Shown here piece after piece: positions 22,998 to 32,011 of a stretch of 64,000 nucleotides of DNA. The notes beneath the pieces were generated by a model. It was not told where the DNA came from and ran no database searches. It saw nothing but the letters and a program-made list of their open reading frames with translations. How positions within the stretch are numbered: position 1 is the stretch's first letter; the number at the start of each line of letters is the position of its first letter. Made by a program: the position numbers and the translations under genes. The stretch is from UMGS1613 sp963616135 (GTDB lineage Bacteria; Bacillota_I; Bacilli_A; RF39; UBA660). The stretch is taken from the NCBI GenBank assembly GCA_963616135.1, contig CAVEJT010000001.1, positions 62,001-126,000 of the forward strand. Direction: 5' to 3'.

Positions 22998-24848
22998 ATG
23001 AATGAAGCAGAATTAAATCAAAAGTTGGAAACAATTGTTAAACTTGCTCAATCAAAAATAATAACTTTTTTAAGTGATTATACAAATGAGAATATAATTA
23101 ATAAAGTTAAAGAAGTATTTGATAAGAATCCAGTTATTCTAGGAAATATTGAAAAGAAAGTTAGTGAATTTGGCAAAACTACAACAATAGGTGGGTTAGC
23201 ATCAGAGTCTGATATAGCAATTTCAAAAGATGATGTGATGAGGTTTAGTTTAGATGAAGAGTATGAAGTTGATAGAATGTTAGGAACAATAATTCATGAA
23301 TATGCTCATCAGTTTCGTAAAATGAATTCACAATATGGAAATATGTTTGAAGAATCATTTGCAACAATTTTTGCAGAAACATGCGTTAACTATTCTAAAA
23401 TGAAAAACATTGAAACTCATCCTCAAAGTGAAAGATTTCAAATACAAACTTCTGTTGAATACACAAAGGCAGAATCACAAGTTAGAGGATTGATGTTTGT
23501 TTTAAGGGAAAGAAACATGGATATTAACTTAATGTTAGAATATATATTAGGAAATGAGAAATATTTTCAACAAGTATGTTCTCAGGTGTTTGGACAAGGT
23601 TTTAACGATTATTACAATGAAGCAATCAATTTGCAAGAAAATAAACAATATTCAAATAAGTCTGAGAAATTATTAGTTGAATTATTAGCAAATTATATTA
23701 AAAACAATGATATAAGTGTTAAAAAATATTATCAAGGTACTCAATTAGATGCAACAAATTTGTATTCAACTGGTAGTCCTATTTTTGTTGAAAGTGTAGT
23801 CAATGCTGGACAATCTTCTTTAAGACCAGAAGAACAAGATTTATTTCGTTATTTTGAATACTCTACAAAAGTAAATAGAGAAGAACAACAATTTGTTGTT
23901 GACGAAAAAAGAACGAGAATACAAAATATGATAAGTCAAAAGTATGGATTAGTAGGAAAAACTCCAGAACAATTACATGAAACATTAATGGATCTTTGTT
24001 CTGATTATATCCAATTTAAAAGTCGCACAGATGATGAAAGAATGATTTATTTTGATGAAATAAAGAAAATAATTCCTAATATTGAAGAATTTTCTACAAC
24101 ATTTAAACAGTTGAGAATTTCTGGATTAGATAATAAAATAACACAAAACTTAGATTTGAATAACATTAGTTATAGTAGTTTATTTACAGCAATGAACGGT
24201 TTAATTCCTAAAAAAGAATCAGAAACAACAAATATTCAACAAACGCCAAAACCAGATTTGATATTTTATCATGGAGGTGCTGAACCAACATTTTCGATAG
24301 ATCAATTAGATGTTTTAAGAAAGTCACAAAAACAACAAACACAAAGTAATTCTTATGCAGGTTTCTATATGTATTCAGAGCAAGATAGAGATGGAGCATT
24401 TAATTATGCAGAACAAGAAAATCGTAGAAAAAATACAACTACTAAAGGTGTTGTGAAAATAGTATTGGATGGCAATGTTAATACTTATCAAGTTCCACCA
24501 TTTAGTATAACTAGAATAACACAGGATCAGTTAATTCAATTGCAGCAACAAGGTTATGATTTAATAGCAGGAAAGATGTTGGGCAAAACAGAATATGTAT
24601 TACTAAATAAGGGCAAAATTAAAGACATGTCTTTTGAAAGTATGGATAAGAGATATATTGATGAAAAAGAAATGACTTCATCAATTAATGATAATAATTC
24701 AATATCTAGTTTTAGAGAAGAAAGAGCATCAGAAATGGAACGAAGGAATCAAATAAGACAGCAACAATTAAGTTATGCTCAAGCAATTAAAATGAATCAA
24801 GCAGAATTTGAACAGTATTCTCAAAGTGTAGGAGGATTTAAAAAGTAA
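22998..24848 (+). CDS. Zinc peptidase-like protein with C-terminal ADP-ribosyltransferase-like domain
   Basis: A 616-aa protein. N-terminal half: LGTIIHEYAHQF with H100-E101-x2-H104, then ESFATIFAE (about 119-127) as possible third zinc ligand, a gluzincin-like signature. C-terminal part (about 415-545): FYHGG with H425, AGFYMYSEQDRDGAFNYAEQE with Y457, and KTEYVLLN with E532. The H-Y-E order and spacing fit the catalytic core of diphtheria-toxin/PARP-type ADP-ribosyltransferases. That assignment rests on motifs only. ATG 22998 has SD GAAGGAGGTG; the frame open from 22953 is not needed. The two adjacent ARH genes downstream support ADP-ribose chemistry. Confidence 0.65.
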   Translation: MNEAELNQKLETIVKLAQSKIITFLSDYTNENIINKVKEVFDKNPVILGNIEKKVSEFGKTTTIGGLASESDIAISKDDVMRFSLDEEYEVDRMLGTIIHEYAHQFRKMNSQYGNMFEESFATIFAETCVNYSKMKNIETHPQSERFQIQTSVEYTKAESQVRGLMFVLRERNMDINLMLEYILGNEKYFQQVCSQVFGQGFNDYYNEAINLQENKQYSNKSEKLLVELLANYIKNNDISVKKYYQGTQLDATNLYSTGSPIFVESVVNAGQSSLRPEEQDLFRYFEYSTKVNREEQQFVVDEKRTRIQNMISQKYGLVGKTPEQLHETLMDLCSDYIQFKSRTDDERMIYFDEIKKIIPNIEEFSTTFKQLRISGLDNKITQNLDLNNISYSSLFTAMNGLIPKKESETTNIQQTPKPDLIFYHGGAEPTFSIDQLDVLRKSQKQQTQSNSYAGFYMYSEQDRDGAFNYAEQENRRKNTTTKGVVKIVLDGNVNTYQVPPFSITRITQDQLIQLQQQGYDLIAGKMLGKTEYVLLNKGKIKDMSFESMDKRYIDEKEMTSSINDNNSISSFREERASEMERRNQIRQQQLSYAQAIKMNQAEFEQYSQSVGGFKK

Positions 24849-25114
24849 TGGAAGATAATTTTATAACTAAATATGATAAATTAGATATTAATACAAAAAG
24901 AAATCAATTGAGTGATGAACTTATTATAATTAATGAGTTAATTAAAAATGTTGAGGGCAAATATGGAATAACATCAGTGTCTAAAGTAAAAAACTATGAT
25001 CAAGTTGGTGATGCTCATTTAACTGAAGGAGAAATGTTAACTTTCTTTTATGAGGATGTATTTAATATTCAGCAAGAGTTAATTACATTGTTAAGTGCAA
25101 TAGATAAATTATAG
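24848..25114 (+). CDS. Hypothetical small protein coupled to the ART-like gene
   Basis: An 88-aa acidic, helical protein (NQLSDELIIINELIKNVEGKYGI; TFFYEDVFNIQQELITLLSAID). It starts in a TAATG overlap with the stop of the ART-like gene, so the two are translationally coupled. Such coupling is usual for a partner, inhibitor or immunity protein, but the family was not recognised. Confidence 0.65.
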   Translation: MEDNFITKYDKLDINTKRNQLSDELIIINELIKNVEGKYGITSVSKVKNYDQVGDAHLTEGEMLTFFYEDVFNIQQELITLLSAIDKL

Positions 25115-25117
25115 GTA

Positions 25118-25148
25118 TTGACTCTCCACACGACTGAAATGTTAAACT
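25118..25148 (+). promoter_or_regulatory. MerR-type promoter with 19-base spacer
   Basis: TTGACT (25118-25123), a 19-base spacer beginning CTCCACACGACTG, then TAAACT (25143-25148). The over-long 19-base spacing is the hallmark of promoters activated by MerR-family proteins, and a MerR gene starts 45 bases later. Confidence 0.6.
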
Positions 25149-25193
25149 TTAGATGGGAGGAGGAAATATTAGTAAAATAAAGGAGTAGATAAT

Positions 25194-25607
25194 ATGTACA
25201 AGATTGGTGATTTTGCGAAAATTGTAGATATTCCTGTAAGAACTTTAAGATTCTATGATCAGTATGGAGTTTTGCAACCTTCAGAAATAGACAATTTTAC
25301 AGGGTATAGATATTATAGTGATGAAAATATAGTGGAATGTGAATTAATAAAATTACTTAAATCTTTGGATTTTACTCTTGAAGAAATCATACTTTATAAA
25401 AATTCTCTTGATGAAGAAGTTATAAAAAAGAAAAAGAAAGAAATAGAGGAGCGAATCTATTTACTTAAATTAAAATACAAACGATTATCAATTCTTGAAG
25501 AAGAATTAAAAAACCAAAAAGAGTTTATAAATAAAACAAAAGAGTCACCTGAGGAAAAGGTGTTAAGGAGGAAATATGAAAAAAGAAATGTTGGAAAAAG
25601 TGTATAA
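25194..25607 (+). CDS. MerR-family transcriptional regulator
   Basis: A 137-aa protein with the MerR winged HTH at the N-terminus (KIGDFAKIVDIPVRTLRFYDQYGVLQPSEID ... GYRYYSDENI) and a long dimerisation coiled coil (KKKKKEIEERIYLLKLKYKRLSILEEELKNQKEF). There is almost no ligand-binding domain, so the signal may be sensed by the coil or a partner. SD AAAGGAG. It overlaps the next gene by 32 bases. Probably autoregulates the 19-base-spacer promoter just upstream and thus the radical SAM operon. Confidence 0.88.
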   Translation: MYKIGDFAKIVDIPVRTLRFYDQYGVLQPSEIDNFTGYRYYSDENIVECELIKLLKSLDFTLEEIILYKNSLDEEVIKKKKKEIEERIYLLKLKYKRLSILEEELKNQKEFINKTKESPEEKVLRRKYEKRNVGKSV

Positions 25608-26955
25608 TGCACAAAAAAATATAATTGTTTCAGGAGATATGGCAACAGGAAAAACTACTAGTGTCTTATTCCCATTAATGGATAAAATGATTGAACAACA
25701 AGAAAGTCTAATGATATTAGACTCAAAAGAAGAGTATATAAATAAATATTATAAGAATTTAAAAGAAAAGAATTACAATATTGTTGTATTAAATTTAAGA
25801 GATTTAGATAAAAGTGATGGATGGAATCCAATTCAAATTGCCTATGAATTATATAAAGATGGTAATACAGATAAAGCAATGGATTACTTAGATAAAGTAG
25901 CAAAAATAATGTTTTATGAAGAATCATCTGTTGATCCATTTTGGGCATCAGCTGCATCTGATTTCTTTACAGGAGTAGTTTTGGCATTATTTGAAGATGC
26001 AGATAAAGATGAAATTAATTTAAATAGTGTTAGTATGATGTTTGAAGGAGTTAATGAAAAATTCGGTGCAAGTGATTACTTGACAAATTATTTTAAATTA
26101 AAAGATCCAAGTTCACAATCTTATGTTTCAGCATCTACAACAGTTTTAGCCCCAAAAGAAACAAAAGGAAGTATAGTATCAGTTGCTAAACAAAGATTAA
26201 GAACCTATGTTTCAAGAGAAAAATTAAGCATATTGATGAATAAAACAACATTTAACTATAAAGATATAGCAACCAAACCAACTGCAATTTTCTTTATTGC
26301 AAAAGATGAGAGTAAATACTTAAATGCTCTAGCAGCTATGTTTATAGAACAATTATTTACTGTTTTATTTGATACGTTTGATTTTAAATCTTCTAACAAA
26401 TTTAATTTTGTTTTAGATAATTTTGATATTATTGAAAAAGTAAATGAATTTACTGATATGCTAAGTTCTGGGTTATCAAAAAGAATTAAATTTACTGTTT
26501 CAACTCGTTCCTTAGAAGATCTAACTGCTAAATATGGTAATTATATTACAAAATTAAGTAATATAATATATGTTGCTTCTGGATTATTAAAAATAAAAAT
26601 AGATGATAAAGATGAAACGATTGAGAATAAATTTGAAAAAATAATAGACGTTTATAATGAAGTTGATTATCCAAAATTAAACCATGTTTCAATAAAAGTT
26701 TTCGATTTAAAAAAGTTTGTAAGAGAAGCAAAGAAACAAGATATGGAAAATACTTTTAATGAATTGCCACCATTATCAAATCCATTTCCATCAATGTTAA
26801 ATGAAGGCAATAAGAATATAGATGATTTATTAAAAAAAATAGATGATAAAATTGAGGAATTAGATGCTCAAGAAAAAATGTATAATATTGAACAACAAGA
26901 AGAAAAGGTCGAGTCTGAAATTGCTAAGTTTAAAATTGATGATGAAACTAAATAA
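25576..26955 (+). CDS. Soluble VirD4/TraG-like ATPase
   Basis: A 459-aa P-loop ATPase. Walker A G20-D-M-A-T-G-K26-T27, then MILDSKEEY and LNLRDLDKSDGWNPIQ, match the coupling protein at 52761 (TDPKGEL and LNLVDKSKSDHFNPL) in order and spacing, as do DPFWASAASDFF and VSTRSLEDL. There is no N-terminal membrane domain, and the Walker B-like segment is FVLDNFDII instead of YCDEWAQLG. The C-terminus is an acidic coil (DDLLKKIDDKIEELDAQEK). SD TTAAGGAGG. It is clearly a relative of conjugative coupling ATPases but sits inside the cargo, so it probably drives another process. Confidence 0.75.
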   Translation: MKKEMLEKVYNAQKNIIVSGDMATGKTTSVLFPLMDKMIEQQESLMILDSKEEYINKYYKNLKEKNYNIVVLNLRDLDKSDGWNPIQIAYELYKDGNTDKAMDYLDKVAKIMFYEESSVDPFWASAASDFFTGVVLALFEDADKDEINLNSVSMMFEGVNEKFGASDYLTNYFKLKDPSSQSYVSASTTVLAPKETKGSIVSVAKQRLRTYVSREKLSILMNKTTFNYKDIATKPTAIFFIAKDESKYLNALAAMFIEQLFTVLFDTFDFKSSNKFNFVLDNFDIIEKVNEFTDMLSSGLSKRIKFTVSTRSLEDLTAKYGNYITKLSNIIYVASGLLKIKIDDKDETIENKFEKIIDVYNEVDYPKLNHVSIKVFDLKKFVREAKKQDMENTFNELPPLSNPFPSMLNEGNKNIDDLLKKIDDKIEELDAQEKMYNIEQQEEKVESEIAKFKIDDETK

Positions 26956-26969
26956 GTAGGTGTGTAATA

Positions 26970-28076
26970 GTGATAGAAGAATATGTAAAAGATATTAAAA
27001 TAAAAAATTTAGATAAATTGGCAGAATATAGAACTAAGTTATATGAAAAGCCAATATTAAAGGACTTATTTTTAGAAGTGACATTAAGATGCAATGCAAG
27101 ATGTGAACATTGTGGAAGTAGTTGTGGCGACACGATTCAAAAAGATGAAATAAGTGCCGAAGATTTAAAAAATACTTTGAAAGAAATAGCAGAAAAGTAT
27201 AATGCTAATGATATATTGTTGAATGTCACAGGAGGAGAACCTTTAGTAAGAAAAGATTTATTTGATATTATGAAATATGCTTCTTCACTAGGTTTTAGAT
27301 GGGGCATGACAACAAATGGAATGCTAATTAATGATGAGATAATCAATAAAATGATTGAAACTAATATGGAAACTATATCTATTAGTTTAGATGGTTTAAA
27401 AGAAACACACGAAAGGTTTAGACGAGTACCAAATAGTTTTGATAAAATTATAGAAAATGTAAAAAAACTACAACAAGTACCATCAATAAAAATTGTTCAA
27501 ATAACAACCGTAGCAAACAAAAAAAATCTGCATGAATTAGAAGATGTTTATAATCTTATGAAAGAATTAAATATTATTTCTTGGAGAGTAATAAATGTTG
27601 ATCCAATAGGTAGAGCCAAAAATAATAAAGAGATTTTATTGGATAAAGAAGAATATAAGTATTTATTTAATTTTATCAAAGAAAAACGTGAAGAAAATAT
27701 AATGAATGTAGAATATGGATGCAGTCACTACTTAGGATTGAATTTAGAAAAAGAATTGAGAGATACATACTTTATTTGTACAGCAGGATTATATGTTGCA
27801 AGTATTCTAAGCAATGGAGATATATTTATATGTCCTGATGTTGAAAGAAAAAAAGAATTTATACAAGGAAATATAAAAACGGATAGTTTTGTTGATGTAT
27901 GGGAAAATAAATTTAAATTATTTAGAACAGAGAATAGAACCAAATGCAGTAAATGTGAAAAATGTTCCAATTGGAAATATTGCTTAGGAGATTCATTTCA
28001 TACGTTTAATTTTGATGAAGGAAGACCTAATTTTTGTATAAAAGATATTTTTGGAGATGATAACTGTGATTTATAA
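26970..28076 (+). CDS. Radical SAM/SPASM peptide-modifying enzyme
   Basis: A 368-aa enzyme. The [4Fe-4S]-SAM motif is C-N-A-R-C-E-H-C (about residues 37-44), followed by the GGEPL motif in LNVTGGEPLVRKDLF. The C-terminal SPASM region carries CTAGLYVASILSNGDIFICPD and CSKCEKCSNWKYCLGDS, enough cysteines for one or two auxiliary clusters. Such enzymes install thioether, C-C or epimerised bonds in ribosomal peptides. GTG start after AGTAGGTG. The next gene overlaps it and carries four repeats, the natural candidate substrate. No separate RiPP recognition domain was seen. Confidence 0.88.
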   Translation: MIEEYVKDIKIKNLDKLAEYRTKLYEKPILKDLFLEVTLRCNARCEHCGSSCGDTIQKDEISAEDLKNTLKEIAEKYNANDILLNVTGGEPLVRKDLFDIMKYASSLGFRWGMTTNGMLINDEIINKMIETNMETISISLDGLKETHERFRRVPNSFDKIIENVKKLQQVPSIKIVQITTVANKKNLHELEDVYNLMKELNIISWRVINVDPIGRAKNNKEILLDKEEYKYLFNFIKEKREENIMNVEYGCSHYLGLNLEKELRDTYFICTAGLYVASILSNGDIFICPDVERKKEFIQGNIKTDSFVDVWENKFKLFRTENRTKCSKCEKCSNWKYCLGDSFHTFNFDEGRPNFCIKDIFGDDNCDL

Positions 28077-30957
28077 TAATAAACTAAAAAGAGCTAAACT
28101 TGAAAAAATTACGCAGCAATTTATTGATAATATAAATAAATTTGAAATATTTAAGATACCTGATAAATTATATTTAGACTATTTTGACCAATTAAAAAAA
28201 TTATTTAATAATTATAAATTTGATGGTGATAATAGATTTTTTACTTATGGTAGATTAGATTTTTTAAGAAAAGAGTTAACTGAAAGATTGAATGATCCAA
28301 AATTAGAAAAAGAAAGTCCAAATTGGAAAGATAAATGGGATAATAGATTAGGTGCTTTTTGGGATTTATATGATTATATTAGAGGCGATAGGCATTTTAC
28401 TCCAGGCAATATACCAGATGGAATGAATTTTAGAGATAGGCTAATTATGAATGACCAATACTATAAAGATGGATATATTTGTAAACAAGAAAAAGATATA
28501 TTATTAGAAATGATAAATGAAATTGTTCTATTTATAGAATCTAAACAAAAGAGAAAAAATGAAACTTCTCCTGATTTAAGAAAACTAATTTTCAAAATAG
28601 AAGACCATGATTGGGGAATGAAAACAATTTATAGTTGGAACACAAAAGTATGGTATATATATGATGATTTATCAGTTGAGTTTAAAATTAGAAATGGAGA
28701 AGATAAAGTAAAATCGTATTCTCATAATATAAGTTCATTTGATTTGCAACAAATATTTAAAAATATTGAACTTGCAAAATTGAATAATCATGTTGTTGAA
28801 GCTTATGATGGTGAGGCATGGGAATTCACACAATACAAAGATAATGTCATAGTATGGGAAAGAAAATTAGAATATATATATGGTATAGAACCATTAGAAA
28901 ATATATGTGATATATTATTTAATTTAGTAAAACAAGATTCTGATATATTTACTGATAATGAAATGGAGGAGAATGATATGGGATTATTTAGTAAAAAAGA
29001 TAAGTATAATGTTGATGTCGAAAAAAATAGACCTCAAATTGTATATGGGATACCAGATGCTTTGAGAAAACAATGGGAGGAAGAAGAAAAGAAAAAGAAA
29101 AAGGAAGATAATAAGTATAATATAGATCCATCTGATAATGTTCCCCAAAAGGTTTATGGTGTTCCTAATTATGATTTTTCACAAGATAAAAATGAAAATA
29201 AGGAAAAGTATGATATAAATCCAGAAGATAATGTTCCAAGAGAAGTATATGGTATTCCGTCACCAATACAAAAAGAATTGGATAAAGCAAAAGATAAATA
29301 TGAAGTTAAGCCAGAGAAAAATAATCCACAAAGAGTATATGGTGTTATGAATCCAGAAAAATTTGAATTAGATTTGAATAAGAAAAACAAAGAGAGTATA
29401 AGCGTTATTATTGATGATTATTGTCTTTCATTGACAAAATGGGATAATACTTGTGATTTATTATTTATGAATAAATCTAAAGTATCATTTATAAAAGATT
29501 CAATTGTTTCAATATCATTAGAGAAATATGATAAATTTGTTAGTAAAATTAATGCTATTGTATCTGATTGGGAAAATGAATATATAGGAGAAAAAAACAT
29601 TAAATGGCAAATTAAATTTAATACAAAAGAATTAAATAAAATAATTGTAGGAAATGGTGAATATCCTTTAAATTGGAATAAGTTTATTGAGTTAATTTCT
29701 GAATATGAGACATTATTCAAAAAAACAATTATTTATAATAGTAAAGAGTCAAAACTAAATCTAAATGCCTCTTTTGATGAAATAGTCAAAGAAAAAGTAA
29801 ATGATCCATTTTGGGAAAAATTAATATCAGACTATTTGAAACAAGAAATAGATAAGAATGAAACTGTTTTAAAAATAATATTTAAGGATTTATCAAAATA
29901 TGATGACATATTTAATGAATTTACAAAGTATGTTGTACAAAAAAACTATGATATACCAAATGCTATAAGCGTTGAAGGATATACTGCCAAAAAGATTGCT
30001 GAATTAAATCCTAATTTTAAACCTACTGGAGTATATACATTCTTAAAATATTTAAGAGAACAACCTGAAGAAGCAAAAAAAACAATAGCAAAAGGATTTC
30101 CAAATAAAGATTCGATACAAAATCATGAAAAAAAATTGAAATCAATATCTGCTATTGAAAAAATCGGAATTCCTACAAAACAATTCGAAAATACAATATT
30201 ATTTGTGTCAGAAGATGGTTTGATTGCTACTGTTGATAATCAAAGAGAATCTATAACTAGTGAAAAGTTTGATAAGATTTGTGATGTCGTTTATCAAAGT
30301 CAAAGTAAGCTTAGAGAAATAGCAAAACAACAAACACAAGAATTTTTGAGTTCACATGTTATGTATGATGATACTGTAAGAAAATTTATAGTTAAATTAG
30401 AAGTAGAAGAATTAAATTTGAGTTATCATACTGGTACAGAATCAGATCAATATATTTTAAATCTAGTAAATGAGATTATAGGAATTATAAAAGATAATTC
30501 TAATAATAAAAAAGACATTAATGGAAAAAAATCACAAGAAGTAGTCACTAGGGAAGATTGGGCAAAGCCAATGCCAGAGCAAAATATTGTGTTTAAAATG
30601 GATAGGGTGCTAACTGAAAGTGAAATTGATATATTGAAAAGAGGTCATAAACCAGAAGTAATGGAAGATAAATGGTATTGGTATGTTGAAAATAATATCT
30701 TAAATATTCACCGTAGTTGGACTGGAAACTGTTTATTCAAAGTAGAATTAAATACTAGTGGTAAGTTAAAAGTAATAGCTAACCGTGATCCAGAACAATA
30801 TAAAGAAACAAGCGTTGAAAAAGATAAAGAAAATATAAATAGATTATTAGATTATTGGACTAAAGAAGATTATGATTATTATGAGCAGTTTATAAGTGAA
30901 ACTTATAATAATTTGGTTAATAGTGGTTTAATAAAAGATGAAAATATTGACAGTTAG
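28066..30957 (+). CDS. Large repeat protein, probable partner or substrate of the radical SAM enzyme
   Basis: About 963 aa. Residues 1-300 include VVEAYDGEAWEFTQY and YIYGIEPLENI. Residues about 313-430 contain four repeats of K-Y-x-[IV]-x(4)-N-x-P-[QR]-x-V-Y-G-[IV]-[PM] separated by charged coils. About 445-565 is a second domain with a W-x(2)-Y-I-G pattern, and the C-terminus has MEDKWYWYVENNILNIHRSWTG. GTG 28066 follows GGAG and overlaps the radical SAM gene by 11 bases. An in-frame ATG at 28978 with an excellent SD could give a second product. Not assigned to a named family. Confidence 0.7.
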   Translation: MIYNNKLKRAKLEKITQQFIDNINKFEIFKIPDKLYLDYFDQLKKLFNNYKFDGDNRFFTYGRLDFLRKELTERLNDPKLEKESPNWKDKWDNRLGAFWDLYDYIRGDRHFTPGNIPDGMNFRDRLIMNDQYYKDGYICKQEKDILLEMINEIVLFIESKQKRKNETSPDLRKLIFKIEDHDWGMKTIYSWNTKVWYIYDDLSVEFKIRNGEDKVKSYSHNISSFDLQQIFKNIELAKLNNHVVEAYDGEAWEFTQYKDNVIVWERKLEYIYGIEPLENICDILFNLVKQDSDIFTDNEMEENDMGLFSKKDKYNVDVEKNRPQIVYGIPDALRKQWEEEEKKKKKEDNKYNIDPSDNVPQKVYGVPNYDFSQDKNENKEKYDINPEDNVPREVYGIPSPIQKELDKAKDKYEVKPEKNNPQRVYGVMNPEKFELDLNKKNKESISVIIDDYCLSLTKWDNTCDLLFMNKSKVSFIKDSIVSISLEKYDKFVSKINAIVSDWENEYIGEKNIKWQIKFNTKELNKIIVGNGEYPLNWNKFIELISEYETLFKKTIIYNSKESKLNLNASFDEIVKEKVNDPFWEKLISDYLKQEIDKNETVLKIIFKDLSKYDDIFNEFTKYVVQKNYDIPNAISVEGYTAKKIAELNPNFKPTGVYTFLKYLREQPEEAKKTIAKGFPNKDSIQNHEKKLKSISAIEKIGIPTKQFENTILFVSEDGLIATVDNQRESITSEKFDKICDVVYQSQSKLREIAKQQTQEFLSSHVMYDDTVRKFIVKLEVEELNLSYHTGTESDQYILNLVNEIIGIIKDNSNNKKDINGKKSQEVVTREDWAKPMPEQNIVFKMDRVLTESEIDILKRGHKPEVMEDKWYWYVENNILNIHRSWTGNCLFKVELNTSGKLKVIANRDPEQYKETSVEKDKENINRLLDYWTKEDYDYYEQFISETYNNLVNSGLIKDENIDS
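28965..28980 (+). promoter_or_regulatory. Internal ribosome binding site and start
   Basis: GGAGGAG (28965-28971), six bases, then in-frame ATG 28978, opening MGLFSKKDKYNVDVEKN. It would produce a 659-aa protein that begins just ahead of the first repeat. The quality of the site inside a long gene is unusual. Confidence 0.5.
29002..29352 (+). repeat. Four KY...NxPQxVYG coding repeats
   Basis: 19-residue units at 29002-29058, 29113-29169, 29206-29262 and 29296-29352, e.g. KYNIDPSDNVPQKVYGVPN and KYDINPEDNVPREVYGIPS. K, Y, N, P and V-Y-G are kept in all four, while the linkers differ in length (54, 36 and 33 bases). Conserved short units joined by variable linkers resemble multi-core precursor proteins. 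Confidence 0.85.
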
Positions 30958-31002
30958 AATAGAAAAACAAAAATGTTTATTTTCTAATTAAGGATAGATG
31001 TT

Positions 31003-31926
31003 ATGGATAATAGTATAATAAATATAGGTTTAATAAAAAAAATAAATTCTTTCTTAAAAAGAACAAATAGTCTAAAATATTTAGATCCAAACATATTTGA
31101 AAATATAGATGAAAGTAAAGAAGTAAATGATATGCCTTTTACTGATTATTATTTAGAATATATAAATAGTTTGCCAAGATTAGATTTTGAAAATGTAGTT
31201 AAAATTTCAAGAGAAGTATATCAATTATATGGAAAAGAAAAAGATTTTGATAATATACTAGAAAAATTAGTAAGTAGTTATAGTATAACTGAAGGATCAT
31301 TAAATAAAGATGATGATAACTGTATAACAAAGGCATCCGAAAGTAGAGTGTTATTATCTGGAACTTGTTATGATGTGGTGTTGCTATGTCATGAGATAGG
31401 ACATAAATTAAGATTTGATAATTCTAAAAGCACTTCTGATATAATGGATAGTTTTCTCTTTGAAACTCCATCAATTATACTTGAATTGAGTGCAAATGAT
31501 TATTTGAGAGATAATTATGGCGTTGATATTAAAGCAGATGAACTAAGAAAAGCACATATTTTAAGCACTAAAAGAGAAAATGGTGTGGAAAATAATATAT
31601 TTCAAATTATAATAAGTTTATTAAAAGAAAGAAAATTAAATGCTATAAACTTATATAAAGAATTTAATAGAGATATGAATATTGTTGAATATCTTAATAA
31701 ACAAGGTTCTTCTATTGAGGATTGTATTGATGAAGGAATATCTGCCTACTCATACGATATAGGTTATATACTAGGTACTTATATAAATAATAGTGACAAT
31801 AGAATAGAATTTTTAAATATGCTATTAAAATATAAGGACAAAGGAATTAATATGCCGTTCACTATTGAAGAAGGAATTATTAAGACAACATTAGAAAGTC
31901 AGAGCATACGAAGCACTAAAAAATAA
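31003..31926 (+). CDS. M3-like zinc metallopeptidase
   Basis: A 307-aa protein with VLLCHEIGHKLRFDNS (H130-E131-x2-H134), followed 25-30 residues later by ETPSIILELSANDYL. The HExGH motif plus a downstream E in a helix resembles the catalytic end of M3 oligopeptidases (PepF/thimet type), although the protein is half their length. Hydrolysis of a modified or leader peptide is one possible role beside the radical SAM enzyme; this is inference. ATG with SD AAGGATAG. A terminator follows. Confidence 0.7.
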   Translation: MDNSIINIGLIKKINSFLKRTNSLKYLDPNIFENIDESKEVNDMPFTDYYLEYINSLPRLDFENVVKISREVYQLYGKEKDFDNILEKLVSSYSITEGSLNKDDDNCITKASESRVLLSGTCYDVVLLCHEIGHKLRFDNSKSTSDIMDSFLFETPSIILELSANDYLRDNYGVDIKADELRKAHILSTKRENGVENNIFQIIISLLKERKLNAINLYKEFNRDMNIVEYLNKQGSSIEDCIDEGISAYSYDIGYILGTYINNSDNRIEFLNMLLKYKDKGINMPFTIEEGIIKTTLESQSIRSTKK

Positions 31927-31947
31927 TACATTTAGTTTTTATCAAGA

Positions 31948-31973
31948 AACATCTAAAGATTTAGATGTTTTTT
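31948..31973 (+). terminator. Terminator ending the second cargo unit
   Basis: AACATCTAAA (31948-31957), loop GA, TTTAGATGTT (31960-31969), Ts to 31973. Confidence 0.85.
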
Positions 31974-32011
31974 GTATCTCTTAAACTTGATTAACCAAAA
32001 GATATTTTTCA

